Of a stretch of 64,000 bases of DNA, positions 25,314-37,428 are shown in pieces; position 1 is the stretch's first letter, and the number at the start of each line of letters is the position of its first letter. The notes below the pieces were generated by a model. It had not been told where the DNA came from, made no database searches, and was given only the letters and a program-made list of their open reading frames with translations. Source of the stretch: Siphonodentalium dalli. Its lineage: Eukaryota; Mollusca; Scaphopoda; Gadilida; Siphonodentaliidae. The stretch covers positions 67,831,127 to 67,895,126 of the forward strand of contig CP136061.1 of assembly GCA_032622095.1 (NCBI GenBank). The letters are read 5' to 3'. The position numbers and the translations under genes were made by a program.

Positions 25314-26839
25314 ATGCCAGTGATATATGTTTTCATGTTGTTCATTTACATAATTTGTGCAATCGGGAAGGAACATACGGTTAGAACACCTGTCGGGGAC
25401 ATCACTGGATACTATTATGATTCAGAGCTCTATCCAGACAGAAATGCTCTGCAGTTTCTTGGAATTCCATACGCAAGGCCTCCATTGAGAAATCTTCGTT
25501 TCGCCAAACCCACCCGGATGGACCCGTTTAACCAACCATTCAATGCCTCACATTTTGGAAACTCTTGCATACAAAGCCCGATTTATTTTGGACCACTACT
25601 TACTTCACTGATTCGTTCTCACGAGAATTGTTTAACATTAAATATTTTCCTTCCTGCTGACGCGCTGGATGGACACATGAAGTCTGTTATGGTTTTCATA
25701 TACGGTAGCGGATTCGTCATGGGCGCTACAACAATATCAGGCGGGGAACATTTAACAATGTTTGGTGACGTCATCGTCGTTTCTGTGAACTACCGAGTCG
25801 GTCCGTTCGGTTTTCTGGATATGGGCGTGGATGAAGCTCCTGGGAATATTGGACTGTGGGACCAACATATGGCGCTAAAATGGGTGAATGAAAATATCGA
25901 AAGCTTCGGGGGACTGAAAAATAATGTTACCATATTTGGTGAATCTGCCGGAGCAGCGTCTGTGACGTATCATATGATGTATGAGGGTAACAAGGGACTC
26001 TTTCAACGAGCGATTGCCCAAAGTGGTTCATTAGCTACAGAATGGGCATCGACTAAACGAACAAATTCGATAAAACTCGCGCAAAAACTTGCTAAAGAAT
26101 TTAATTGTGATTCAGACGATATGGACGAGCGATTAACTTGCATGAGAGATATCAGTCCATTTTTGCTCATCGAAACCGCCATGACACTCACAAATAAAGA
26201 TCCGACGATGAAATTTGCCCCAATTCGAGATGACGATTTCGTGAAGTTTGACCCAATGTTGTGTAATGCGGTCACAAGTGAATGCGCCAGTCGAATGCTT
26301 GATGTAGATTTCCTATCTGGAATCAACGACTTTGATGGCATTGTGACGATTTACGATATATATCAGCCTGACCAATTGTGGTTGACGGAAGGCATAACCG
26401 AAACAGTGTTCGAAAATAAAATACTGCCATATGTCCAAAAAACACTGGGATTTACAGGCCAAAAAGGGATATACATAGAATTGATCAAATATCTATATAC
26501 AGACCACAACATTTCCAATGACATTGCCAGGCTTTTTAAAATTTCAGAACTATTAACCGATGTATATTTCACAATTCCCGCGTTGTTAATTAGTGATATC
26601 AGCTCGGCTTCAGGTATTACGAACTACGTTTACAACTTTGGACATAGATCTATAATGTCACAATTGCCTCAAGAATCGGTGGTGTATGGTGCTAACCACG
26701 CGGATGAATTAACATATGTGTTCGGGTTCCAGAGAGATCTGCTGGATGTTTTCAATATCCCCATGTCTTCTATAAGCCAAGAAGAACGAGAGTATGCTAA
26801 GATGGTAATGACTTACTGGACAAATTTCGCAAAATCTGG
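25314..26839 (+). CDS. Type-B carboxylesterase/cholinesterase-like gene 1, exon 1
   Basis: First exon of a carboxylesterase-family protein (alpha/beta hydrolase that cleaves carboxyl esters). I start at ATG 25314, which opens a hydrophobic signal peptide (about residues 1-18); the frame extends upstream only to a GTG. Seen in order: DSELYPDR and FLGIPYARPP, the Cys85-Cys106 loop, an oxyanion-hole loop reading Y-G-S-G-F (residues 130-134), the nucleophile elbow GESAG with Ser211, G-I-N-D-F-D-G with Asp341 where the family acid (usually Glu) falls, and GANHADEL with His462. The exon ends at 26839 in a GG|GTACGT donor, phase 2; reading on gives an intronic tail and a stop. GSG instead of GGG is unusual. 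Exon 2 is at 29664. A paralogue lies at 57275. Confidence 0.92.
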
Positions 26840-26937
26840 GTACGTATATATTCTGAACAAAAGTATGCAAACGTAGCTCACGATCGCCACGAAATAATAA
26901 CAACATCCAGGTGGATGTGACTTGCAGCATGTATTAA

Positions 26938-27363
26938 CCCTTTCAGTACCAGTGAAATCGGCCCTAAAAAAAATTAAAAATTAAATTATTTTGTTTTGGG
27001 TTGAATTTTTTTGGGTATGCTTAAGCATGCTATAGCGAATTTAAAAACAAACTGGATAAAACCTTAGGGGCATGTTATAACTCAAAACTATCACCAAGTA
27101 TTCATAGCAATAATTTTGATGCCCATGAAAAACGTAAGATTCCCTGGCACTAAACCTACAAAATAAGTCTGTTAAAGAATATAAGAAAACATTATTAAAA
27201 TTGTAAAAAATTGTAAAACATAATAACAAATGATGAATTGTTTTTAGGCCAATGCATTCTCTTATATATGCGAGGCAACCTATGGTCGACTCGCATATAT
27301 AAGAGAATGCATTGGCACAGGGTATATGGGTTGATACAAAAATCGGACCTGGCACTGAAAGGG
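26938..27363. mobile_element. TTAA-flanked hairpin MITE in the esterase intron
   Basis: Ends CCCTTTCAGTACCAG and its near-complement CTGGCACTGAAAGGG, with TTAA directly outside both (26934-26937 and 27364-27367). CCC termini plus TTAA fit piggyBac-type MITEs. It carries a ~69-bp near-perfect palindrome near its right end. Confidence 0.88.
27248..27316. repeat. 69-bp palindromic hairpin, copy 1
   Basis: The left arm gccaatgcattctcttatat continues to tgcgag, and the right arm is its complement, with a short centre around cctatgg. The same palindrome recurs at 29524, 30482, 30631, 32813, 59161 and, diverged, at 29447 and 59257. Confidence 0.9.
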
Positions 27364-27367
27364 TTAA

Positions 27368-28790
27368 TAGTGCAAACGTGGTTCTTCTGAAGAATCTCCT
27401 TGGTGAATTTGAAATGACCCCATTCACTTGTTCTTCTGATTTAGCTATAATGTTGGTGGGGCAAAATGATACCGTTATTTTCCATTAAAGGCCCACTTAA
27501 TTGTCGAACCTCCAGATCATTTTATAAGAAATATATGCCGTATTATATACCATTTGAAAGATGAAGCTCCAAAACATTGTATTATCAAATTATTCGGTGT
27601 AATAAACTTTGAAAATGTTGTTTTGTTGAGATCCGACGTGTGTTCTGTACTCAATTTTCATCTGGATTGTAGTGCAAACTGTATTATTTTCAATGGAAGG
27701 GATATAACTCTCTATACCTTAAAGATATTGACTTATTCTCCTGCCATTGTAATTAAATATATAGTTTGAATTCTGTTCCATTCTGGGAGCCAAAACGGGG
27801 GAAATTATTATATGATTTCAGCCATTTTCTATTACTAAATGGGCACCTTCTGAGATAGAACCGTTCCAAGTGGTGATGAATTATAATATTAAACCGTATA
27901 TCAAGGCATTATAAACAAACAATCGGTGCCTCATAAAATAAGTAGGCCTTTAATATTATCATTTTAGCTGTTGGCTAACCCGGGTGATTAAAACAAACCT
28001 CAATATTTGTATATGTATAAACATTAATGCAAGAACATAACAACTTAAGATTTGATTAATGCTTGCGTTAGTTGTTTCAACCCGACCATAACCAAGATGG
28101 CTGTTATAACCGTTATTCAAAAACCAGAACAGCCATTATTAAACTATTTTAGAATATATGAGTTATTGTATCATTCAGACACTTACTGGGATTAACAGAC
28201 CACGAACATGATAATTTGATAAAATAACGGAACACATAGCTGGTCCGACATGTATGGTTATGAACAGGTAGATTTGTAGCAACCAAATTCACATCTATAT
28301 GACAATAAAGTAGTAAAAACGAGTTACATCAACATGTAACTGAACCTCACTATATATAAAATGTATTGATCCACTTAGATTAGCTCACCACATGTAACAG
28401 TATAACCAAAGTGTCGTGGCTGGCTTTTTTGTGTGTGCACATGATGTGATGCTTGTGCATATTTGTTTACATTATTTGATATTTCCCCAAACCCTCGTTT
28501 TTACCAAATTGTATTGGGATCCGATAACGTACAGCTGATATATATGGTTCGACGAAACGGAGAGCCGGACGCACAACAAAGGAATGGAATTCGAACTAAA
28601 GACCTATATATAGCTTGGCATGAACAGTCTTTTTTATCTGTATGGATTTGGAAATAAAAATATGTTTACACTGACAGTCTTTCAGAATAGCAAACACATT
28701 CAGCATAACGAACCATCCGTACTTTCTGAATAAAAAACCTTCGGTGATAGAGTCTGCAGAAATACAAACATTCGGACTAAAGAAATAGAG
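27368..28790. other. Intronic sequence without recognised features
   Basis: AT-rich intron DNA between two transposons. I see no ORF, terminal repeat or tandem repeat that I can support. Confidence 0.5.
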
Positions 28791-28798
28791 AACCTTAC

Positions 28799-29369
28799 TA
28801 GGGCTTCACGGTATCCACCTTCAAAATACCGACTACGATATTCGATGAAATACCGCGGTATGACTAAATACCGTCAAGAATAATGTCCAAACATTTTGCT
28901 AGTCAAGATCCTTTGGAATATGCAGTACGAAATTTAATATTTGAGTGTGAATGTAGTGTCACGCCGACACACGCAACTAGTACAACGCAATGCCTGTCGC
29001 TTGTGATCATAACTAATTTGAGCTGCATATATGAGACGACTATAAATACACACCCATCATTATACAACGCGTTGACGCTCCCTTTGTTGTGAATGCTTTT
29101 AGCACTTTCTTCAGTTTTGCTCTGGGCGTCTTGGCAGGCTGGTTATATCTTCTCGTTTCGTCTCGCTGGTTCTCTTTCATTACTTACACGCACGCGTTAT
29201 TGCCTCGGAATATATTATATTTGTTGACATTTTCTGTCGTAAAACCGACTAAAAAAATAAAATATAGCGTCCCGCGATATACCGACTATTCAAGTAATCC
29301 AATACCGACTACACGGTATTAAAAATAAAACCGCGGTATGACTAAATACCAAAAAACCGTGAAGCCCTA
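28799..29369. mobile_element. Intact non-autonomous hAT-type transposon
   Basis: The element is 571 bp with inverted termini TAGGGCTTCACGGT / ACCGTGAAGCCCTA and a perfect 8-bp target duplication AACCTTAC (28791-28798 and 29370-29377). The 8-bp duplication and the TAGGG start are hAT hallmarks. Subterminal ccgcggtatgactaaatacc motifs occur at both ends. No transposase is encoded. Partial copies lie at 10789, 17085 and 31321. Confidence 0.93.
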
Positions 29370-29398
29370 AACCTTACCCATACATATGTTTCTAGTTA

Positions 29399-29637
29399 AA
29401 CCATTCAATGTCGGCAGCTGGGCTGGTGCAGCATTAAATATCCTGTGCCAGTGCATTATCTTATATAATAGTCTCACATAGGGATAATGCACTGGCTTAC
29501 AAGATCAAGGTAAATATTGTTAGGCCAATGCATTCACTTATATATGCGAGGCGCCATATGGGCGACTCGCATATATAAGAGAATGCATTGGCACAGGGTT
29601 TACGAAAAAAAATCAGGAAGATCCAGTCATGGAAGGG
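29399..29637. mobile_element. Paired-hairpin MITE ending next to the exon 2 acceptor
   Basis: TTAA lies at 29395-29398 and 29638-29641, and the right end ccagtcatggaaggg matches the family terminus. It contains two palindromes (29447-29496, diverged, and 29524-29592). The left terminus is weakly conserved, so that boundary is less certain than the right one. Confidence 0.6.
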
Positions 29638-29663
29638 TTAATATACTGTTTGTATATTTCCAG

Positions 29664-29958
29664 AAACCCAAATTCTCCAGGAATCACATTTCAGCCGGCA
29701 ATATGGCCTGAGTACAATTACACGTCGAAGGAGTTTATGTCATTCGGTGCCAATTATTCTGACATTTTGCCAAGGAGTCATATGTATGCAGACAGGATGG
29801 CATTCTGGATGGACCTCATACCAACAGTAATAAAGTCGATGCCAGAGGAACAAACGTGTCCAATGTCAAGTGCAGAAGCCTTCGCATCATTCGTTCTTGG
29901 TTCAGTGTTTACTGTGCTAATCACCTTTGCATATCTGAAAAGTACATTGAAACTATAA
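29664..29958 (+). CDS. Carboxylesterase gene 1, exon 2 (C-terminus with membrane anchor)
   Basis: Begins after the acceptor at 29663. Its first base completes the Gly codon split at 26839, and the frame then reads N-P-N-S-P, the conserved start of the last part of carboxylesterases. A WPEY motif, aromatic and basic residues, and MAFWMDLIP follow, matching the usual FW..L region. The last ~25 residues before KSTLKL are hydrophobic (SFVLGSVFTVLITFAYL), so the enzyme is probably anchored in the membrane with its catalytic domain outside. The spliced protein is 606 aa, a normal length for the family. Stop at 29956-29958; an ATTAAA lies about 140 bp further on. Confidence 0.9.
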
Positions 29959-30124
29959 GATCCAGAGACATGACTGGAAAGATTTAATTTACATCGCTTT
30001 TTTTTTTAAGAATCTATTTTTTTTTTAAGGTTTGTAATGTTTTATTACTCATACACAATATTTGCAACCTGACAGTTCGATAAATAATATGGATTAAACT
30101 ACACTCAATACAGAAAACAACAAA

Positions 30125-30420
30125 AATATAAGCATCACCCGTCATCACCGCCGCACATCGTCTGCGCTAATATCACCATTATCATTACCATCGTCGTCGT
30201 CCATATTGGTAGTATAATCGTCATCAGTGTCGCCATCGTCTGCGTCATTATAATCATCATCATAATCTTTATTATAATCATCACCATCATCATTATCACC
30301 GTCAACATCATCATCATCATCATTATCATCATCATCATCATCAGCACTATATAGTCATAATTGTCTACATCGTCATAAGCATCATCATAAGCATCATCAT
30401 CAACATCACCGTATTGTATT
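30125..30420 (-). repeat. (ATC)n microsatellite
   Basis: Impure ATC/ATT triplets (GAT on the other strand), similar in kind to 24434-24850. Open frames of poly-Met here are meaningless. Confidence 0.9.
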
Positions 30421-30481
30421 CAAATGTTTTTCTCTCTGGGGACATTTCAACCAAAGCCCCACTACAACAGAACGGCCCTGT

Positions 30482-30699
30482 GCCAATGCATTCTCTTATA
30501 TATGCGAGTCGACCATAGGTCGCCTCGCATATATAAGAGAATGCATTGGCTTAACACATTACAAATTATAAAAATTGTTAAAGAATGTAAGAAAAAATGG
30601 TAAAAAGTGTTAAAAAAAGATTTTTTTTAGGCCAATGCATTCTCTTATATATGCGAGGCGACCTATGGTCGACTCGCATATATAAGAGAATGCATTGGC
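30482..30699. repeat. Pair of palindromic hairpins in opposite orientation
   Basis: Hairpin 30482-30550 (outer side tgtgcca, inner side ttggcttaaca) and hairpin 30631-30699 (inner side ttaggcca, outer side ggcaca) flank ~80 bp of A-rich sequence with ttaaaga-type strings. The whole is a larger inverted repeat made of two smaller ones. The same two-hairpin layout occurs at 29447-29592 and 59161-59325. Confidence 0.88.
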
Positions 30700-31316
30700 A
30701 CATGGCATAACTGTAATCATCACAATGTGGTCAATGAGCCGGTTCCAATGATATCCATATTTGTATGGTTCTATTGAGACAGACCGAAGATATTTTAGGC
30801 TGTTGAAGCTTTATTTGGCCGGTTTTGGCCGGTTTGTTGGGTAAAGGGTTAACCCTTACTGATGTTTACGCACTCCAGATTACCTTCGGATTATCCATAT
30901 TCGTATAACATATTTTCGTCTCAAATTTGATATATTTGCTTGGTGAATTAAAATTACTAGCTTGTCGCTTGTCATTGTGTCTGAGATTCTCAAGTCAATT
31001 CATATCACATTAATAGGACCACTTGACCAGGTGTGGGTCAGTGGCGACCTGGGTAGTCATTCGAACGTGTGGGCTGAAATCGATTCAGCGACAAGTCGGT
31101 TGGGGTTTTCATATTAATAATTATAATATAATTATTATAATAATAACTAAGTGCACCATCAACATTTAATACTATATAGATTGATATTAAATTAACTAGA
31201 ACCAGTTTAAACATTGTTTAAACAAATTATCTATAAATAATCAATGATTTACGACACATGTGGTTATATCATATGTATCAAGTTAATCCTAAAACGGGGG
31301 AAAGCTAACACCTTGT
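30700..31316. other. No gene recognised
   Basis: A gggttaaccctt junction at about 30845-30857 may be two abutting MITE ends. The rest is unremarkable AT-rich sequence. Confidence 0.4.
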
Positions 31317-31320
31317 AAGT

Positions 31321-31454
31321 AACATGAAACCGACTAAAAGAAGAAAATATAGCGTGCCGCGATATACCGACTATTCAATTAATCCTGTACCGACTACTCG
31401 GTATTAAAAATAAAACCGCGGTATGATTAAATACCGAAAAACCGTGAAGCCCTA
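31321..31454 (+). mobile_element. 3'-end fragment of the hAT-like element
   Basis: Matches the last ~130 bp of 28799-29369, including gcgatataccgactattcaa and the complete terminus accgtgaagcccta. The left end is missing. Confidence 0.85.
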
Positions 31455-32812
31455 ACTTGAACTAACTTTCTAGAGGCATTAAATGTACCAGACGCATTGA
31501 CGTCATAAAATGTGCAACTTTGAGCACGCTGTTTCGGTCCCAAACAAACAACAGCCATGTCCACGGCATGGTACATTTGTATATCAATATTTCGTGTAGT
31601 TATCAACCTATCTTATACCTCCTTCCAATTAGACAAAATTTCGTACCTTGTGCCCCTATCCCCTGCATGTGCACTCACATCATCCTCTATCATCGTCCAT
31701 ACCAGTGTTATGTAAATGTCTTCTATATGTGGTTTATATAATAAATATGTTCAAACAAACTATCTTAGTATTATCAGAACGTGGAATGGTGTACCCCCAA
31801 CAGTGGTCAAAATGTTCAGCAGGTGGACATTGAGAGATATGTGTGTGAAAAGACGGATATTTAAATTGTCTTATTAATTAACTAGTAAAACAAGCTTTCT
31901 CATTCTCAACACAATATACATTTTTAAGATGCGAATCTCGGGATGCGTGACATTTGCCCAATAGACCTTTTTGCCGGGTTCATCATCTCGGGTTAAACCT
32001 GGTCTACGTAAACCTCTAGGTTTAAACCGCCGTTTGACTGCTAAATCCGTGGTTAAACCCGAAACCGCAGCTCTAAAGTGACGCATTCGTCATCTCTGGT
32101 CCAAACCTGGTCCAGCCAGACCAGCGGTTTAGCAGTGCACGTAGTGTTAAAAAAGCATTGTTTTGTTAATTTGAGCTAGGTTTTCAATCTAAAAAAAATT
32201 TAGGTACTTATACCACACACCCCACACGTTGGAAAAGACAGAAAGTGTGATCATGTTTTCAGAGCTGTGGATGTTATTTGAAGATTTCTATATTTGATAT
32301 TTTATATTGCATATTGACGATTATGTGGAGTTTTTATCAATTTATTTCATATCTATATATGTATGAAATGACGGTGTATGTATGTATGTATAGTTGTATA
32401 GTTGTATTCGAACGAAGACGAATGTGCTACCTTGTTGTCTATAAAATCCTATTAAACATGTATCAATGTACTGAATTCGTAGTTGTTAAGCTACAAATAC
32501 TTTATGTTTTTTCGAGTGAAATGAGCTAAAATATATAATTATTTTCTTATATAAAAAACGTATTGTGGTAATGTATTTGGTGTATTGTAACCTATAGTGG
32601 TCACTGGAAAGACAAGACAGTCGCCCAAACGATGTTATATTGCGTCCAATACATCAGACCCATAAAAATATACCTGTGAATATTACCATATACATTGTAC
32701 ATGGTATATAACGTCATAAGGTACCATTTATCTCAATCTAACATTGTTTTATTATTTTTTTCTTTTTCGTACAATTTTTAACAATTATTAAAAATAATAT
32801 AAAATTTGTTAG
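31455..32812. other. No gene recognised; possible small repeat at 31960-32130
   Basis: At 31960-32130 a ggtttaaaccgc / gcggtttagcag inverted pair and repeated cctggtctacg / cctggtccagc strings suggest an old foldback element. I see nothing else to support. Confidence 0.35.
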
Positions 32813-32885
32813 GCCAATGCATTCTCTTATATATGCGAGGCGACCTGTGATCCACTCGCATAAATAAGAGAATGCATGCATTGGC
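32813..32885. repeat. Palindromic hairpin, copy with a 4-bp extension
   Basis: Same family as 27248-27316, with an extra atgc in the right arm. It is followed by tcaggaagctcccgtcatga and agggtta, the family's right end, so it is probably the end of another MITE copy whose TTAA has changed to TTAC. Confidence 0.8.
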
Positions 32886-33708
32886 ACATCTTAAAAAATC
32901 AGGAAGCTCCCGTCATGAAAGGGTTACCTAAAATACCGCAGTTATTAAATGTTTACCACCTTCGTGTGCCGTTTTCTCGTTCCCTCAAGTGGTCAGATTC
33001 TTTTAGCATTGGTCTAATGGAGCTAAATATTCTACATAAAACTATGGTTGGTGCTATGTTGGTTTGTGTTAATGAAGGCACTTAAAAAAATCCCCCGTAT
33101 TGTTCCAATCTCTACCAGAGCGCACCAGTCATATACTTCCTTTCTGTAACCGGCTGGGTACTAGTCTACGGTTTCTATATTGAGCGCGGTGTTTTCCAAA
33201 CAAAATAGCGAAAACCGATCGCCCCAAAGTCAAACTTCCAATTGTTTTGAGAACAAATCCCGCACTAAAAACTTAATGACAGAATGTAGGATCAGAGCAG
33301 TAGTTTTGTTCACAATTTTCGCAAACAACTCGTCAAAATTGGAGAAAATTATAACTCTTGGGTCTGACTTGCCATGCGTTTTGTCGGGACATTGTGGTCC
33401 ATGCGCGTTCAGATTTTTGTGTTGATAAAATAAACGGTGAACCAAATCACACCGTTTCAAAATATAGTTCTTTGGATCTAGTGGGACTTTCCAAACTTAA
33501 CTTACGAAACCACACAAATTTTGTTCGAAATTTTGTTTGCTTAATAAGGGCAGCATTTTGCTCTGCTCGCTTGGTGTACATTTTATTATCGCGGAAGTCC
33601 ACCAAATGTGGGTAAAATGTCGCCGATAGCAGCGGTCTTACCGAGTCACCAAGGGAGGTAAATCCTGCATGCATGGAGTTTGGTATTGTTCCGGGCGGAG
33701 GACAATCA

Positions 33709-34358
33709 TGCCATATATAGAGGATATGAAATGAGTGTTTCTCTCATATGATATTTATGAAACGAGTCTAAGAATTTTTCACTGAAAATTCGTGACGAGT
33801 TTCATAAATATCATATGAGAGAAACACGAATTACATATTATATTTATCATATGACACCTATAAATTGATTATGATGTCCAAAACGCACACAAATCACTAA
33901 ATAGCTATATGACATCGGCAGCAAAAGGTTAATGTGACGTCACTTCATTGCACCGGAAGCCCAATTACACCTGGTGAACTAGCAGAAATAATATGCACGC
34001 GAAGATAAGGTGCGCTATTCTGTTCTCAGTTTGTGACATTATATCGTATGTTTATTAGATAAATACGAATTACATATTCTATTTATCGTATAACAATGTC
34101 CAAAACTATATATTTCAAGATTATAATTGCGAGAACTTCGGCATCGCGTTGATTGACGCGCACGAATTTGACCTGCATTTAGTCATAGATGCGGCTCTGC
34201 CCCCGGCTGCCATTCAGCCAATCAGAACACACTTTTTGTCAACAAACCAATCAAATTATCGGAAGGTGATATGAATTAGTAATTGATATGAAATTGATTT
34301 ATGACATAGTTTCCAACGTAAATAATGATTGAGTCATATGATAAATTCATATATGGCA
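33709..34358. mobile_element. Putative MITE with a 29-bp internal inverted repeat
   Basis: Ends tgccatatata and tatatggca. Near the left end, 33735-33763 (starting gtgtttctctcatatgat) is matched perfectly in reverse by 33799-33827. The catatga motif recurs through the element and near its right end. No clear target duplication was found. Confidence 0.5.
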
Positions 34359-35650
34359 AGAAACATGGTCAAAATTGTTTGGGTCCTAAAAAGAACAGCC
34401 ATGTGTGCGTAACGTTCCGTGTTAATCGATTCGTGATATGGTAAAAATAGAGAGCGGTTATTTCACTTCTGTGCGAAAATGGAAAAAGGCTGTGATCAAA
34501 ACTGGTGATAATGGCATGTAAATTTCAGAGCACATGAAGCCTGTATATCAATATGTCGTGTATTTATCAAACTTATAAACTTATACCGCCTTTCAAATTA
34601 CGTAGATAAAATTTGGAATTGTCGTGCAGATATTTATGAAGTCTTTTCATAATGAAGTCTTTTCATAATGCAGTCTTTTCATAATGGTGTTTTCATGAAT
34701 ATATCGACATTTATTGTCCCTATACTACCATAATTACATTTGCATATTTTACGTTGAAATGAGCCACATATATTCGGTAAATTTACAGTATATGGACGTC
34801 TAGATTTCTAATTGCTTACTGTATATTATGGAAACAACAAAAATGTCTACTCGCCATTCTTTTTTACAGGTATATCGGTGTCCTCGCTAATGTTCAAATG
34901 CTCCGTATATGGAATCATCAATATTCAAAAGTTCCATATATGGAATGCACCTCCAGAACTTTGACCTGTAGCACTTAAACCGCGCAACGGGGGCTGGGTG
35001 AATCCAACATGGCCACCACTCAGTGATATCGCTCAATTCATGGGCGTAGCCAGCCAGGGTTCGATGGGTTCGGACGAACCCGCCCTTGAAAACAGAGGTG
35101 CCCTCGTTGCCTGACTTCCCGGGTTCGACCGGTCGTTGGCTTGGGCAACTTCGGTGGTTCGTTAAGTTAATGCATGATCCCCCGAAGTTGTCCGAGTGAA
35201 CGGACCGTCGAACCCTTGAAGTCAGGCGACGCGGGCACATTCAGCAAAAGCATGATCGGCCTATACTAGATTATTTCACATTAAATTGAGGTCCGTATAA
35301 TGTTTCAGTGAAATCCACATATACGCAGGTCGACAAGTGTTTTGATGGTAAGTTCGTTCGAGTTCGTGCCACAATTGTACACGAATAGCATGAACATGTG
35401 TGTCACTAGTATGCGTAACTTTAACATAATTGACTGCATCGTCACAAGAAAACTGACACCAATATGAGGGTCCGTACTACGATGTATAGTTGTTACCTAT
35501 AATTTGAATTATTAGCTTTGAATAAAAGTAAACATATGACGAGTATGTACATAAAAACCGAGAAGCATTCTATTGTCGAATAATAACGGCGAGACTCCTG
35601 GGGCTTGCTTGTGTATTATACACACGTGTCACGAGTGGATATGCATATAT
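34359..35650. other. No gene recognised
   Basis: A short direct repeat, aagtcttttcataatg (three copies near 34640-34685), and a GC-richer patch at 34980-35230 with a 117-codon minus-strand frame that shows no known motif. Confidence 0.4.
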
Positions 35651-35970
35651 ATGGTAGGGGCATCGGTAGATCAATCGGTTATGGGTACAACTCCTAGCCG
35701 TTTCGCCCTCCAGCGCTGGCGATGAGCGTTCAAATGCACATGTTTCCATCGTGGACTTTGTAACTCGAAATCGTTATCTGGTTGAGTTGCCAATTACTCG
35801 CCGATGTCGGTGGTTTGCCGTACATGATCGACGAGTTTATCAGCCATTGAAATTACAATTAGATTAGCCGTATAAGTGTGTGGATTTCCTCCACCACTAA
35901 AACTGGCAATGTCGTGACATGGCCTTAGTTGCTTAAAGCGGCATTAAACCCAATCAATCAATCAATCAAA
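35651..35970 (+). mobile_element. tRNA-derived SINE
   Basis: The head carries A-box-like (tcggtagatcaatcgg) and B-box-like (gggtacaactcctag) pol III promoter motifs at about 35662 and 35682. The body is conserved-looking with ctccaccactaaaactgg. The tail region, ttgcttaaagcggcattaaa, is followed by (AATC)4-5. The layout of a tRNA-like head, central domain and short simple-repeat tail is standard for SINEs, and this tail type is common in mollusc genomes as far as I recall. Not autonomous. Confidence 0.75.
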
Positions 35971-36764
35971 GCATGATGTACACAAGCAACATTGGGCCGA
36001 TATTTTGTAACGATAAGTCATTATTGGTAAATCTTCATGTCGCGTTTTATTTTTTGGCGATCAGTCATCCGTATTAGTTAACGCTTTCTAAATTTTTCTC
36101 TCACTTAGTTATAAAAGCATCCATTGGAATGTCTATTATTCATTTGGAGGGATGTTAAGGGTATATGAACATAGGACAGCCTGGCGAAAAGAAAACACAA
36201 CGCAGAACAATGTGGATGAAAGGAGGAAGGACTTTTGATACATGACGCAGAATCGCAAGACGGGCTAATCAGGTGATGTTGATGCTTCCTTCTCGGGGGA
36301 CAGTTATCCTGCTGATCTTGGAACCAATGCATAGAGAGGTGGTCATGTAATTTATAAAACAAAATTATAAAACTGGCATAGTTTTGAAATTGTTCGACGT
36401 TCTGACAATTTTTTCCATACCAATTTCCATAAGGAGCTTTTGGTTAATACATGTGTATGTATGCATCATATTACACCTTTCCTGCATGATATAACACCTT
36501 CGCCTTTAGTACAGTTGTGCCAGGCTTGAGAAACACTTTTTGTGTCGCCCTCCTTTTAACTTCAGTTATATGGTAGCAGCAGCATGTATGTGACTGTGGG
36601 CGCAGATGGTATGGGACCCCCTTTTCCTATAGGTCTATGGCTCCATAGTATGGCAACGCCCCCTTTCCTATGCTTTGTATGTGTATATGTCTATGGCCCC
36701 ATAGTATGGCAACGCCCCCTTATTAATTATTATATATCGCTCCTCCTTCCCACGCAATTTTATC

Positions 36765-36848
36765 TTCTGGAACAATCTAGTAAAAAATATTCCTTCCCAC
36801 GCAAATTATTCTTTCTGGAACAATCTAGTAAAATATTTGTTTCTGGAA
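36765..36848 (+). promoter_or_regulatory. Three heat-shock-element-like repeats
   Basis: The 16-mer ttctggaacaatctag(t/c)-type string occurs at 36765, 36813 and 36841. Each has TTCnnGAA in correct 5-bp phase with a degenerate third pentamer. Mirrored in the right arm at about 50615-50705. Confidence 0.45.
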
Positions 36849-37405
36849 CAATCTACAAATCTTTTTCAACATTCTAGTAAAATCCATAATGAATGTAGGA
36901 AATAAAGAATATATATATAATGTTAATTTCACACGGTACACACATTGGGTATCATAGCATCTATTTACCGTTCTCCACACATAGAATTTAGGCAGTTAAA
37001 ATCATTTATCAAATCTCCTTAAAACACTTCGGCCCCTTTAACTTTTTTTACCTTTAATAAAAACATTATTGATCTCACAGATTTATTAACTGTTATGTAC
37101 CTGGTAGGAAACACATTCCACGAGGCACGCTTTCTAACAATAACAGAGCATCATATTCTATAATGTCTGGTTTACTCGATGCCAGATGTGCACTAAACAC
37201 GCTATGCACTAAATGCGTTTTCACCATGAATTTATCTGGTAATTTAAGCGTTCAAACACATTCAGCGTAACCGTAGATAATAACCGATCTAATGTGTAAT
37301 TCATTCAATCTTATTATTCCGGGGGCCACATATCATTTGCACAAAATGGGTAAGAAATTGTCTTTCTAAAAGGTTATGAAAAAGCCGACAAATTAAAACA
37401 ATCTA

Positions 37406-37428
37406 GAATGTTGTAGAATTTTCCAGAA
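37406..37428 (+). promoter_or_regulatory. Five-pentamer heat-shock-element-like site
   Basis: GAA(406)-TTg(411)-GAA(416)-TTC(421)-GAA(426), counted from 37000, all in 5-bp phase with one mismatch. HSF binds alternating nGAAn/nTTCn pentamers. The mirrored copy is at 50039-50061. No gene starts nearby, so the role is unclear. Confidence 0.5.

Larger units (their letters stand above)
26840..29663 (+). other. Intron 1 of carboxylesterase gene 1
   Basis: Donor gtacgt directly after exon 1 and acceptor tttgtatatttccag ending at 29663. Joining restores a Gly codon and the frame continues into the family's conserved N-P-N stretch. The intron holds two TTAA-flanked hairpin MITEs, an intact hAT-type element and otherwise unremarkable AT-rich DNA. 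Confidence 0.85.

Noticed and set aside
36584-36877. 97-aa gene at the extreme end of each arm
   Set aside because: Starts 7 bp from the terminus and runs through repeated tctggaacaatc motifs; composition is not protein-like.
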